From: Regnicoccus_A sp014224355
Lineage (GTDB): Bacteria; Cyanobacteriota; Cyanobacteriia; PCC-6307; Cyanobiaceae
Reading direction: 5' to 3'
Assembly: GCF_050920705.1 (NCBI RefSeq)
Contig: NZ_CP154799.1
Coordinates: 1,116,001-1,180,000 of the forward strand
DNA: 64,000 nucleotides
Each line of letters starts with the position of its first letter. Position 1 is the stretch's first letter. A program made the position numbers and the translations under genes. A model generated the notes under the pieces. It was not told the DNA's origin. It made no database searches and saw only the letters and a list, made by a program, of their open reading frames with translations. Positions 8,043-15,557 of the stretch are shown one piece after another.

Positions 8043-8507
8043 TCATGAGGAGATCGAGGAGAATCTGGCCATTGCCTCACGTCCCAACCCTGCAGAGACC
8101 ACAGGAGTTGCGACTAGATGTCCATGTCGTTCATTATACAAGGCCCAGATGGCTCCATTTGCTATGCCAGGACAATGACGGACGATCGCATCTGCCAAGT
8201 TAGGTCGCAGCCCGAGCGCATGAAAGAGCTGCCAACACTCATCCTCACTGCTAACATGAACATGGCGGATTGCGGATCCGACAACCCAGGTCAATGTCGT
8301 ATCCTCAATGGGTCCGCTTGAACTGGAGCAGGCAAGTAGAAGATTGTTGTCTGTATTGTCTGCCTGAGAGTAAGTGGCTCCCCATAGATCAATGGTCTCG
8401 GGGAGAAGGTTTAGGCGTAGATCAGTTTGCCCTTCGTCAACGAGAATGTCATGCTGACCATATGCTGACTTCAGCATGGTGAGAAATCTTTGAAAAGAAT
8501 CACTCAT
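8043..8507 (-). CDS. Unknown protein upstream of the orphan allophycocyanin-like gene
   Basis: 154 residues starting at an ATG preceded by a GGGAGAG stretch in a good ribosome-binding position. The protein appears soluble, mixed alpha/beta, and rich in acidic residues near the N terminus; I recognise no domain. It lies between cpcG (81 bases upstream) and the allophycocyanin-like gene (28 bases downstream), all in one direction, so it may be a partner such as a dedicated lyase, chaperone or linker. The stretch has markedly lower GC than cpcG next to it. Confidence 0.6.
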   Translation of the reverse strand: MSDSFQRFLTMLKSAYGQHDILVDEGQTDLRLNLLPETIDLWGATYSQADNTDNNLLLACSSSSGPIEDTTLTWVVGSAIRHVHVSSEDECWQLFHALGLRPNLADAIVRHCPGIANGAIWALYNERHGHLVATPVVSAGLGREAMARFSSISS

Positions 8508-8588
8508 GACAATCTCTCCCTGTGGTGTGCTCCCCCTTCCCCTTAGCGTTTTTTCCAGGAACTCGGACCATTCCCAACCTCTTGAACA

Positions 8589-9365
8589 CTAGCCCCGTCC
8601 AGCAGTGCTGAGCATGGAGATGGCGATCCAAAGCACCAGTCCAGTGATTACGAAGCCCCCCGCAGCAACGGTGTTCAACCAGAGCTTGCGGGCCCATGGA
8701 GCAGGGGCATTGGCCAGCCAGGCAGGCCGTTGACCCATGGTGCTGTTCTGCCACAGCATCGATTGTGCGGGAGTTCGCTTGGCGATGCTGTCCCGCCAGT
8801 AGGCCTGATAGCGGGGCGCTTGCTGGTTGAAGGGCATCGTGCCCACCGCCTGTCCAGGCAGAACACGGGACCGCTGGAAGGGTACTGTATCGTAGCCAAA
8901 GTTTTGCATGTACTCCTCAGACTCCAGGAGTGTATCCACCAGGGAAGCCAGGCCACCCTGGGCGATCAGAATCGAATAGGCGATGCGTTCCCGCTCGCCG
9001 TAGACGGGCCTTCCAAGCACCCGGCCGATGGTCTGCTCGACCATCCGATAGTTGCTGTTGCAGCGGTAGAAGTCGTCGCGGAACTTCTGCGACAACAGCA
9101 GGCCACGCACGAAGTCCCTCATGGTGATCTGACCCTCGCGCAACTGGGATTCGAGCATGGGATCGCGGTCCACCTTGAAGGCGTGGAAGTAGATCTGTCG
9201 ATAGGCCTGCTCGATTTGGATATCCAGGTCACGTCGATCGCAGGTCCCGTTGATGCTGCGCGCAGCCGACTGAGACTGCCGACTGCCTTCCTCGCCGGCC
9301 AGGGTGAAGCTGGCGACCCGCGCATTCATGGTGAGCGGCTTAACAGAAAGCAAAGGCAGTGCCAT
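8589..9365 (-). CDS. cpcG: CpcG-type phycobilisome linker with C-terminal membrane helix (CpcL-like)
   Basis: 258 residues. The N terminus MALPLLSVKPLTMNARVAS and the linker domain at about 45-185 (IEQAYRQIYFHAFKVDRDP, RDFYRCNSNYRMVEQ, GRVLGRPVYGERERIAY, RSRVLPG) are typical of rod-core linkers that join phycocyanin rods to the core. The C terminus holds a hydrophobic helix at about 228-252 (LWLNTVAAGGFVITGLVLW), the feature that marks CpcG2/CpcL proteins, which anchor rod-type phycobilisomes to the membrane near photosystem I. It is downstream of the cpcA terminator and probably has its own promoter in the 234-base gap. Confidence 0.9.
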   Translation of the reverse strand: MALPLLSVKPLTMNARVASFTLAGEEGSRQSQSAARSINGTCDRRDLDIQIEQAYRQIYFHAFKVDRDPMLESQLREGQITMRDFVRGLLLSQKFRDDFYRCNSNYRMVEQTIGRVLGRPVYGERERIAYSILIAQGGLASLVDTLLESEEYMQNFGYDTVPFQRSRVLPGQAVGTMPFNQQAPRYQAYWRDSIAKRTPAQSMLWQNSTMGQRPAWLANAPAPWARKLWLNTVAAGGFVITGLVLWIAISMLSTAGRG

Positions 9366-9530
9366 GGTGACTTGATAGCTTGAACGAAATCATCCCCTGG
9401 ATCAATGGGCCTGTGCGGGAGGGAGGAAGGGATCCACACCAATCGTCACTTCCCCTGCTCGCGGATCGAGGTTCCTTGAACAGAGGGTAAAAGCTGTGGC
9501 TGTGAAGTGATCCCAATTGGCTAGCCCAAA

Positions 9531-9557
9531 CATAAAGAAGGCCCCCCGAAGGAGGCC
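9531..9557 (-). terminator. Intrinsic terminator after cpcA
   Basis: On the minus strand, 43 bases after the cpcA stop, a hairpin GGCCTCC-TTC-GGGGGGCC (with one G-U pair) is followed by TTCTTTATG. This fits a Rho-independent terminator ending the cpcBA transcript before cpcG. Confidence 0.65.
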
Positions 9558-9599
9558 AGCATCATTGAAAACTGGCGATCTCAGGTCGCCTTGCCTGCT

Positions 9600-10091
9600 T
9601 CAGACAAGCGCGTTGATGGCATAGTCGATGTAGTTGTTCGCCTCGGTTCCAGGCTCTCCACTCATGCCGTGGTTGGCCTTGATGTAGCTCAGGGCCTCCA
9701 CGTACCAGGAGGGAGAAAGTTCAAAGGTACGGTTGATCTCATCGATGCCAGCGATAAGGTATTCGTCCATTGGACCGGTGCCACCAGCCACAAGACAGTA
9801 GGTGACCATGCGCAGGTAGTAACCGATATCACGGGCGCACTTGTCCTTCCCGCGTTGGTCGGCAGCGTACGTGGGCCCCTGCATCTGGGTGGTGTAGGGG
9901 AACTTGCTGTAGACGGCTTGCGCGGCGCCATTCACAAGGGTGTCTGCTTTGGCTGTCAATCCTTTAGCAGCCTCAAGAGCCGACTTGGCTCGAGTGAAGC
10001 GTCCGAAGGCGGCATTGATTTCGGTGTTGCTGAGAAAGCGGCCTTGGGAGTCGGCAGCTGCGACAGCCTCGGTCAGCGGAGTCTTCGACAT
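9600..10091 (-). CDS. cpcA: Phycocyanin alpha subunit
   Basis: 163 residues, one more than the usual 162. It matches phycocyanin alpha throughout, with GRFLSNTEINAAFGR, LVNGAAQAVYSKFPYTT, ADQRGKDKCARDIGYYLR and the GTGPMDEYLIAGIDEINRTF block. The bilin-binding cysteine is in KCARD (Cys84 equivalent) with the Arg-Asp pair present. It pairs with CpcB to form the trimers and hexamers of the rods that pass light energy to the core. The start lies 44 bases after the cpcB stop, so the two are co-transcribed. Confidence 0.97.
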   Translation of the reverse strand: MSKTPLTEAVAAADSQGRFLSNTEINAAFGRFTRAKSALEAAKGLTAKADTLVNGAAQAVYSKFPYTTQMQGPTYAADQRGKDKCARDIGYYLRMVTYCLVAGGTGPMDEYLIAGIDEINRTFELSPSWYVEALSYIKANHGMSGEPGTEANNYIDYAINALV

Positions 10092-10135
10092 GGGTGAAGG
10101 GGGAGCGGAAGGATTGTCCTGAAAGGGAATGCTGA

Positions 10136-10654
10136 TCAGGCCACGGCGGCGGCGGCGCGATCAAAGTAGGTGCCGATTTCGGAGATCAAATTGCTGCAAT
10201 CGCCCGATGTGATGCCGCCGCGATCGTTGACGATGGCAATGGAGGCATCCTTCATTTTGCGTACACCTTCGGCGACAGAAGCGCCAGGAGTGCCAAGGGC
10301 AAGATAGGTTTCCCGCAGGCCGTTGAGGCAACGATCTTCGAGAATGGATGTGTCTCCGGTGAAAATGGAATACGTGATGTAGCGGAGGATGATCTCCATG
10401 TCACGTAGGCATGCGGCCATCCTGCGGCTTGTGTAAGCGTTGCCCCCGGGTGCGATCAGCGCCGGTTGCTGAGCGAACAGATCGCGGGCTGCATTGGCAA
10501 CGATCATGGAAGCGTTGGAGGTGATCCGGTTGACGGCATCCATCCGCTTGTTGCTGTCTGCGACGACCGACGCCAAGGCATCGATCTGGGCAGAGCTGAG
10601 GAATTCGCCGCGGGCATCAGCCTGAGCAACGACCTTGGTGAAGGCGTCGAACAT
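10136..10654 (-). CDS. cpcB: Phycocyanin beta subunit
   Basis: 172 residues, the canonical length. Both bilin cysteines are visible: Cys82 in MAACLRDMEIILRY and Cys153 in GITSGDCSNLISEIG; the second is the target of the CpcT lyase encoded at 13754-14359. The ATG at 10654 starts MFDAFTKVVAQADARGEF and is preceded by an AGGAG ribosome-binding site ten bases upstream; the longer open frame upstream is not conserved. First gene of cpcBA. Confidence 0.97.
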   Translation of the reverse strand: MFDAFTKVVAQADARGEFLSSAQIDALASVVADSNKRMDAVNRITSNASMIVANAARDLFAQQPALIAPGGNAYTSRRMAACLRDMEIILRYITYSIFTGDTSILEDRCLNGLRETYLALGTPGASVAEGVRKMKDASIAIVNDRGGITSGDCSNLISEIGTYFDRAAAAVA

Positions 10655-11051
10655 GTAAATAAAGCTCCTGTTCTCGACGGGTGGGGGTCGGGAGTTGGGT
10701 ATTCCAGAGCGAGAGCGCCCAAGGCGAACTCGCGAGCCAAGGGGTGGGTATCTGGTGCTCACCGGCAAAACCGGCTGCACCGACCGATGACCAGAAAGCC
10801 CTCGACTGGACATGAGTATTTTTAACCCTTGGGCCGTCGACTTGCTCGATGATTCACAAACGGTCATCCCCTTGACGACGGTTCTGCCCCCCGGGGGGGG
10901 GGCTCAGGCTCGCAGAGGCGGTCTCGGCTTTGGCGCAGCCCCGGCAGGGGACACTTGTGTACGGGCTGAACAGTCAGATTCAGGAGGGTAGCGGCCATGA
11001 AAAAAGCCCCCACGTTGAGGGGGCTGCAGCTGGATCAGGTCTGCCTTGCGC
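10655..11051. other. Intergenic region with the probable cpcBA promoter and the cpcD terminator
   Basis: About 400 bases without a credible gene. It must contain the cpcBA promoter and untranslated leader, plus the cpcCD terminator at its right end. Around 10887-10902 there is a block of six C followed by ten G, a perfect GC palindrome with extra G. I could not pick out convincing -10/-35 elements by eye. Confidence 0.6.
10999..11025 (-). terminator. Intrinsic terminator after cpcD
   Basis: On the minus strand, 27 bases after the cpcD stop, AGCCCCCTCAACGTGGGGGC forms a strong GC hairpin followed by six T. It should end the cpcCD transcript. Confidence 0.85.
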
Positions 11052-11273
11052 TCAGGAGTCTGAGTTGTCGCCGGAGCCGCTCACATTCACGCCGGTGATG
11101 GTTCCACCCAGGCGATGAACGAGCCGCATGGTTTCGTTCATGCGGGTGTAGGGAACCTGCATGGTGCAATCGGAGCTGCGCACATAGGCGTTGTTGGCCA
11201 GTCCGGTGACTTGAATCGTGACTTGGCGGTTGCTGCTGAAGCTGCTGCCGCGGGTGCCTGCAGAGACCTTCAT
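11052..11273 (-). CDS. cpcD: Small rod-capping linker, CpcD type
   Basis: 73 residues consisting of a single CpcD domain: VTIQVTGLANNAYVRSSD, then the conserved VPYTRMNETMRLVHRLGG and TITGVNV. CpcD caps the distal end of phycocyanin rods and limits their length. The ATG at 11273 begins MKVSAGTRGSS, 40 bases after the cpcC stop, so it is co-transcribed with cpcC. A core linker (ApcC) is the other family with this fold, but linkage to cpcC favours CpcD. Confidence 0.84.
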   Translation of the reverse strand: MKVSAGTRGSSFSSNRQVTIQVTGLANNAYVRSSDCTMQVPYTRMNETMRLVHRLGGTITGVNVSGSGDNSDS

Positions 11274-11313
11274 GACGGGGGAGGAACGATGGGGGTGTGG
11301 GGTTGAGGAGGAG

Positions 11314-12159
11314 TCAGTTGACGGGGCTGACGCTGGCGATGCGGCCGCCTTCACGCTGGATCTGGCGCTGATAGTCGAGCAGCTTGGCAAAGGGGATGAA
11401 TCTCACCCGGTTGCTGCGCTTGTGCAGGCGGTAGTTGTTGAATCCCGAGATTTCGACCCGGTAGGTCCGGCCCTGCTCACCGGCGCCCACCCCCATGCGC
11501 GTCACACCGTCGGACTCGACCGAGCGGAAGGCGGAGCCCTTGGCGTTGGGGCTCACCACGGGGATCGGAGCCTCTTTGTGAACCGAGGGGTTGAGGCGTG
11601 ACAGGTTCTTGGCGATGTCGCCCTTGATCGACGCCGCGGCGCCACGGGTCAGCTGCAGCAGGTAGGAGAACTGGAGACCCTGCTGGCCGACGGAGTAGTT
11701 CCAGCCGTGCATGTAGGGCACCTGCTCTTCGCCGAAGCGATCCTGATACTCGGGGCTGTCGATGTAGGAATCAATCTCGGCGTCAAATCCTGCGTTCTGC
11801 AGGATCGTGAAGTGGTGCAGCATCTCGGCCTTGTTCTGGGGTGCCCGGCCGAGCAGATGCTTGTGGTTCAGTTCGATGAATCGGTAGGGATTGCTGTTCT
11901 CGAAGAAACGCTGCCTGTAGAGATTGCTCTTGGCAACCTGGCGCACGAACTCACGCACGCTGAGGTAGCCACGGCGAAACAGCGACTCGGGACCCTCGAG
12001 CCGCTCGCTCTTCATCACATATTGGTAGCCGAGCACCTGTTGGTAGACCGAGCGGATCAGGCCAGCGGTGTCGGCTTCGGTGGCGTTCGACCAGTTGTCC
12101 TTGTCGCGGGCGTTCTCGAAGCGATCGATGCCCAGGTAGGCAGCACAGACGAGTGTCAT
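11314..12159 (-). CDS. cpcC: Phycocyanin-associated rod linker
   Basis: 281 residues. The PBS linker domain lies at about 30-160 (SVYQQVLGYQYVMKSER, FIELNHKHLLGRAPQNKAEM, FGEEQVPYMHGWNY) and a CpcD-like domain at about 225-281 (GRTYRVEISGFNNYR, VRFIPFAKLLDYQRQIQREGG). It joins phycocyanin hexamers along the rod. The upstream 221 bases are divergent with the plus-strand gene at 12381 and should hold the promoter. Confidence 0.9.
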   Translation of the reverse strand: MTLVCAAYLGIDRFENARDKDNWSNATEADTAGLIRSVYQQVLGYQYVMKSERLEGPESLFRRGYLSVREFVRQVAKSNLYRQRFFENSNPYRFIELNHKHLLGRAPQNKAEMLHHFTILQNAGFDAEIDSYIDSPEYQDRFGEEQVPYMHGWNYSVGQQGLQFSYLLQLTRGAAASIKGDIAKNLSRLNPSVHKEAPIPVVSPNAKGSAFRSVESDGVTRMGVGAGEQGRTYRVEISGFNNYRLHKRSNRVRFIPFAKLLDYQRQIQREGGRIASVSPVN

Positions 12160-12380
12160 GGGCGTGCAGGCCGGGAAGTGAAGGGAGATGTGAGGGAGTC
12201 GGGGGTCATCGAGGGAGGCTGAACACAGGCCACAGCGTCCCCGACGATGCTGTCTGCAAGCCGGATCCTATGGGGGCTCTTCCGCTCTCACCAAGGGTTT
12301 TCGGAATCGTTACAAACTCGGCCCCTGGCGCCTGGAGAAGATACCGATAGCATCCGGCCATCGCGGTCCTTGCCTGACCC

Positions 12381-12785
12381 ATGACATCGGCACCTGATTC
12401 CGAAGCCTGGCCGCTTCGCTTCGGCGTCCAGCTCAAGGCCCTTGGTGAGCTCAGCGAAACCCTCACCCTGCGCCTCCTGGAGTTGGAGGAACGTCTGGGG
12501 CGGTTGGAGGAGCACCAGGCCCACCTGCTGGCTGGGCGTGACCAGGAGGGTGTTGATTCGGCCGCTGTCATGGATCTGCTTGAGCAGACCGATGATCGAC
12601 TCAGCCGACTGGAAGCTCTGCTGGAGCAGTCTCGCCAGGGCCCAGCGGCTTCAGCCCAGCCCGGCGACCCGGTCAGGCCCCTGCGGGTCTTGGGCGATGC
12701 GGCCCCCTCCCCAGGTGAGTTCGTATCGGAGTCCGTTTTCCCCGAGGAGGGCGAGCAGCCCTTCATGGATGAACTGATCGCCTGA
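12381..12785 (+). CDS. Small acidic coiled-coil protein of unknown function
   Basis: 134 residues. Residues about 15-45 (LKALGELSETLTLRLLELEE to LEEHQAHLL) and 58-80 (LLEQTDDRLSRLEALLEQS) have heptad-like leucines, so a coiled coil is likely; the rest is acidic and Pro-rich and ends FMDELIA. It is the only plus-strand gene inside the cpc region, divergent from cpcC and ending just past the stop of the restored cpcG copy. No domain recognised. Codon use and GC match the neighbours, which supports a real gene. Confidence 0.6.
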   Translation: MTSAPDSEAWPLRFGVQLKALGELSETLTLRLLELEERLGRLEEHQAHLLAGRDQEGVDSAAVMDLLEQTDDRLSRLEALLEQSRQGPAASAQPGDPVRPLRVLGDAAPSPGEFVSESVFPEEGEQPFMDELIA

Positions 12786-12833
12786 TTCAGGCCGCCACGG
12801 CTGCCCATGAAGGCTTCGGCTGGCCCGGCTCCC

Positions 12834-13602
12834 TCAGCCCGCAGAGCCTGTGCTGAGCATGGCAGCTGCGGTGGTGATCAGAATCCGCAGGAGCTCGAGT
12901 CCACCGATGGCTGCAAGCCCCAGCCAGATCGCCTTGGCCTGCTTCGGCGGTTGTCCCATCGACCCAAGCGGCCGAGCGCAGACCACGCTCCAGCTGGTTG
13001 CCTCCGCTGAACGGGCCGGCTGGAGCCAGGGAGCCGCTGATGTCGCGCCAGTAGGAGGAATAGAGGGGAGCCTGCTGGTTGAAGGGCATCTCCCCAGGGC
13101 TGCGTCCGGGTAGGACGCGGGAGCGCTGGTAGGGAACCTCGTCTTCGCCGAAGGTGTCGATGTATTCAGCGGAGTCGAGCAGGGCATCGACAAAACTCGG
13201 GAATCCTTCGGCGGCGATCAGAATCGAGAAAGCAATCCGTTCGCGACTGCCATGCACCGGCCTGCCAAGTATACGGCCTACCACCTGCTCCACAACATCA
13301 TAGTTGCTGTTACAGCGATAGAAATCCCTGCGAAACTTGTCTGAAAGCAGCAGGCCCCGGATGAATTGCTTGGTGCTGATCTGACCTCGACGCAGCTGCG
13401 ATTCCAGCCTGGGCTCCCGATCGACTTTGAAGGCATGGAAGTAAATCTGGCGGTAGGCCCTTTCAATCAGCTCATCCATGGCCTGGGGGCTGCGCCTCAC
13501 CCCTTCAGGTGTGCGGCGTGGCTCTTCTTCGTCGCCGACGGCCAGGCTGGCGACGCGTGCATTCAGGGTGACGGGTTTGAGATCAAGCAGGGGCAGGGCC
13601 AT
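12834..13602 (-). CDS. cpcG: Second CpcG-type linker, reading frame broken near its C terminus
   Basis: The first 220 or so residues match the cpcG copy at 8589-9365 (MALPLLDLKPVTLNARVAS, AYRQIYFHAFKVDREP, RSRVLPG). Near 12955 the frame changes: as read, it runs to 12787 with an unlike tail (271 residues), but removing one base from a CCC run at 12955-12957 (GGG on the coding strand) joins WVDG to QPPKQAKAIWLGLAAIGGLE and ends at 12834, giving 255 residues and a hydrophobic C-terminal helix like the other copy. I infer that the restored form is the real protein. It lies between cpcT and cpcC on the same strand. Confidence 0.85.
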
Positions 13603-13753
13603 GGGGTCGTGGGTGAGGTGGCGACGAACCTAAGCATCCCTGGTGAGCACAAACCCCTAGAGACAAAAGACCTTACAGAGCCTCACTGTTTGGGTTTAAT
13701 TGATTGAGGCAGCTTCATTTCCTTTTGTTGAGCGGGCCTGGAGCCGGGTCCGA

Positions 13754-14359
13754 TCAGCTCGCCCATCGCTCCAGCCAGGCGCCTGGAATTTCAGCACTGA
13801 AGTCGTCGGTACGCTGAAACTCGAACGGCCCCGCCAGAGATCCCCAGAGCTGGTCGTGGGTGGCCGGGTCGTGGCCCCGGTCGATCGTGCGCATTGACTG
13901 CCCGTCGAGCTCGAAACTGCTCACCAGGTAGGCCGTGGCCCCCTTGCGCTCCACCAGGCAGCGGCAGCCGGGTTCCACTTCCCCGACGAAGCCTTCTCCC
14001 TGCTCGCGCACCACATAGGTGCACCCTTCCAGCAGACGCAGATCCTCGGGTTGGATCTGGGCCATCCGCTCTGGATCCTCCACAGCTCCCCAGAACCGCC
14101 GCTCGTCGTGGATGGCGTGGTTCTGAATGCGCAGGCTGCCATCCTCGGCACACGCGGCCCGGAGCACCCGGATCCTGTACGGCTGGCCGGGAGCAAAGGC
14201 GTACGACTGCTCCAGCAGCAGGGATCCTGGATCCAGCTGCTGCAGCGGCCGGAAGCGCACCAGGATGTGGGCGTAAATGGGGGGATTCTCGAAAGCCTGG
14301 TCCTGGTTGCTGAACCCGGCGCTCAGCATCCGGACCAGGCGGGGCAGGGAGCTGGTCAT
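13754..14359 (-). CDS. cpcT: CpcT, bilin lyase for phycocyanin beta Cys153
   Basis: 201 residues of the CpcT/CpeT family: MLSAGFSNQDQAFENPPIYAHI at the start, FRPLQQLDPGS, LEQSYAFAPGQPYRIRVLR, and GFVGEVEPGCRCLVERKGATAYLVSSFEL. The family member in phycocyanin clusters attaches phycocyanobilin to Cys153 of CpcB, and that cysteine is present here. It reads in the same direction as the downstream cpcG copy, 151 bases away. The second family copy (535-1170) is in the phycoerythrin operon, so the two are expected to split substrates. Confidence 0.9.
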   Translation of the reverse strand: MTSSLPRLVRMLSAGFSNQDQAFENPPIYAHILVRFRPLQQLDPGSLLLEQSYAFAPGQPYRIRVLRAACAEDGSLRIQNHAIHDERRFWGAVEDPERMAQIQPEDLRLLEGCTYVVREQGEGFVGEVEPGCRCLVERKGATAYLVSSFELDGQSMRTIDRGHDPATHDQLWGSLAGPFEFQRTDDFSAEIPGAWLERWAS

Positions 14360-14388
14360 GGGCCAAATCCTATGGGGCGGTCCAGCCT

Positions 14389-14625
14389 TCAGCGCTGGAG
14401 CAGGCGCAGGCGGAATTCCGCCACCTGGCGCACCAGTTCCGGTTGGCTCAGGGCGAAGGGGTGGTCGCTCAAGGCGCTGATCACACCCTCGAGAGCCGCT
14501 TCCCGGGCGGTTGGATCCTCTGGGTCGAGGGTTCCGATCCGCGCCCAGGCCTCATCGAAGGCCATGCCGTAGCTGTCTGCATTGCTGAACTGCTGGTTCG
14601 CCGGGCGATCGGGAGGAGTTCTCAT
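14389..14625 (-). CDS. Small unknown protein
   Basis: 78 residues from the ATG at 14625, beginning MRTPPDRPANQQFSNADSYG and continuing as a helical, acidic protein (FDEAWARIG, REAALEGVISALSDHPFALS, ELVRQVAEFRLRLL). No domain recognised. It lies 29 bases upstream of cpcT on the same strand, so it may share its transcript, and 78 bases downstream of the tRNA-Phe gene. Confidence 0.6.
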   Translation of the reverse strand: MRTPPDRPANQQFSNADSYGMAFDEAWARIGTLDPEDPTAREAALEGVISALSDHPFALSQPELVRQVAEFRLRLLQR

Positions 14626-14692
14626 CACGTCTTCAGACGGGCCGCTCGGGGTGGTATCCCCGGGGATGGTCTTGAGCCCTGCAACAGGAGCT

Positions 14693-15469
14693 TCAGAAAA
14701 AGATGCCAGGACCCAGATTTGAACTGGGGACACGGCGATTTTCAGTCGCCTGCTCTACCAACTGAGCTATCCCGGCTGGCCGCTTGGCAGCACCGCTGGA
14801 TCTTAGATCACTGCCTGGAGCGGGGGTCCGGGCCAGGCAGAGCAGCCCCATCACCGGGTAACCGGCCTCCTCCAGGGCGGCGGCAGCCGTCTTGGCCGTG
14901 GCTCCTGTGGTGAGGATGTCGTCCACCAGCAGCAGTCCCTGGCGTGATCGCCGGCTGGGGGAGAGTCCGGAGGGAATCACCCGGAAGGCACCTTCCTGGT
15001 TCAGAGCCCGCAGTCGGCGGTTGAGGTGGTGCTGACCAAGAGTGGCTCGGCTGCGCTCCAGGGGAGCCAGGCGAGGCAGGCTCAGTCCCTGGCAGATCAG
15101 CTGGGGCAGCGGGTTGGCCCGTTGTTTCCAGCTGGGGATCGCCACGATGCTCAACTCCCGCAGCTGTGCAGGAAGGGTCCTCGCCAGGGCCCTGGCCAGG
15201 CAGGGGATCGCCTGGTCGCTGGGGTTGCGCCGCTGACGCAGCAGCAGGTTGCGCAAGGGTCCCTGATAAAGCCCAAGGGCCCACCAGGGCAGTGGCTCGG
15301 ATCCGCACAAGCCAGTGTTGGCCTCGAGATCCAGCTCAAGCCGGCAGGCCTGGCATGGCTCCTGCCGGTCGCTCGCAGGCCTGGACCCTGGCTCGTTCAG
15401 GCGGCCGCAGAGTGGGCATGTGGCCTGGGTGATCAGCTCAAGACATCCCCTCAACAGGGCCTGGACCAT
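14693..15469 (-). CDS. ComF-family phosphoribosyltransferase-like protein
   Basis: 258 residues as read. An N-terminal zinc-ribbon-like pair of Cys motifs (CPLCGRLNEPG and CQAC) is followed by the phosphoribosyltransferase fold with the signature GLLLVDDILTTGATAKTAAAAL. ComF proteins take part in DNA uptake in competent bacteria, and dprA is also in the window. The ATG at 15469 begins MVQALLRGCLELITQATCPLC. Oddly, no stop codon occurs before the tRNA-Phe gene: the last ~28 residues (RPAGIAQLVEQATENRRV...) are a translation of the tRNA itself. Confidence 0.85.
   Translation of the reverse strand: MVQALLRGCLELITQATCPLCGRLNEPGSRPASDRQEPCQACRLELDLEANTGLCGSEPLPWWALGLYQGPLRNLLLRQRRNPSDQAIPCLARALARTLPAQLRELSIVAIPSWKQRANPLPQLICQGLSLPRLAPLERSRATLGQHHLNRRLRALNQEGAFRVIPSGLSPSRRSRQGLLLVDDILTTGATAKTAAAALEEAGYPVMGLLCLARTPAPGSDLRSSGAAKRPAGIAQLVEQATENRRVPSSNLGPGIFF
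14704..14776 (-). tRNA. tRNA-Phe (anticodon GAA)
   Basis: 73 bases fold as a complete cloverleaf: acceptor GCCGGGA with TCCTGGC, D arm GCTC/GAGC, anticodon stem GGCGA/TCGCC with loop CTGAAAA, and T arm CCCAG-TTCAAAT-CTGGG. Discriminator A; CCA is not encoded. It lies wholly inside the 3' end of the comF reading frame on the same strand. Confidence 0.97.
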
Positions 15470-15557
15470 GGAGACCTCCCCCTGGCACAACGGCCAGCAA
15501 CGTTGCTGAGAAGTGTTCCCAGCTGCCAAGGAGCCGGCTCTGATCCCCGGAATCGGC

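Noticed and set aside
8043..8080. Frameshift joining the 154-residue unknown gene to the orphan allophycocyanin-like gene
   Set aside because: There is no homopolymer at the junction, and the downstream gene has its own ATG at 8014 and a complete domain, so two genes are more likely.
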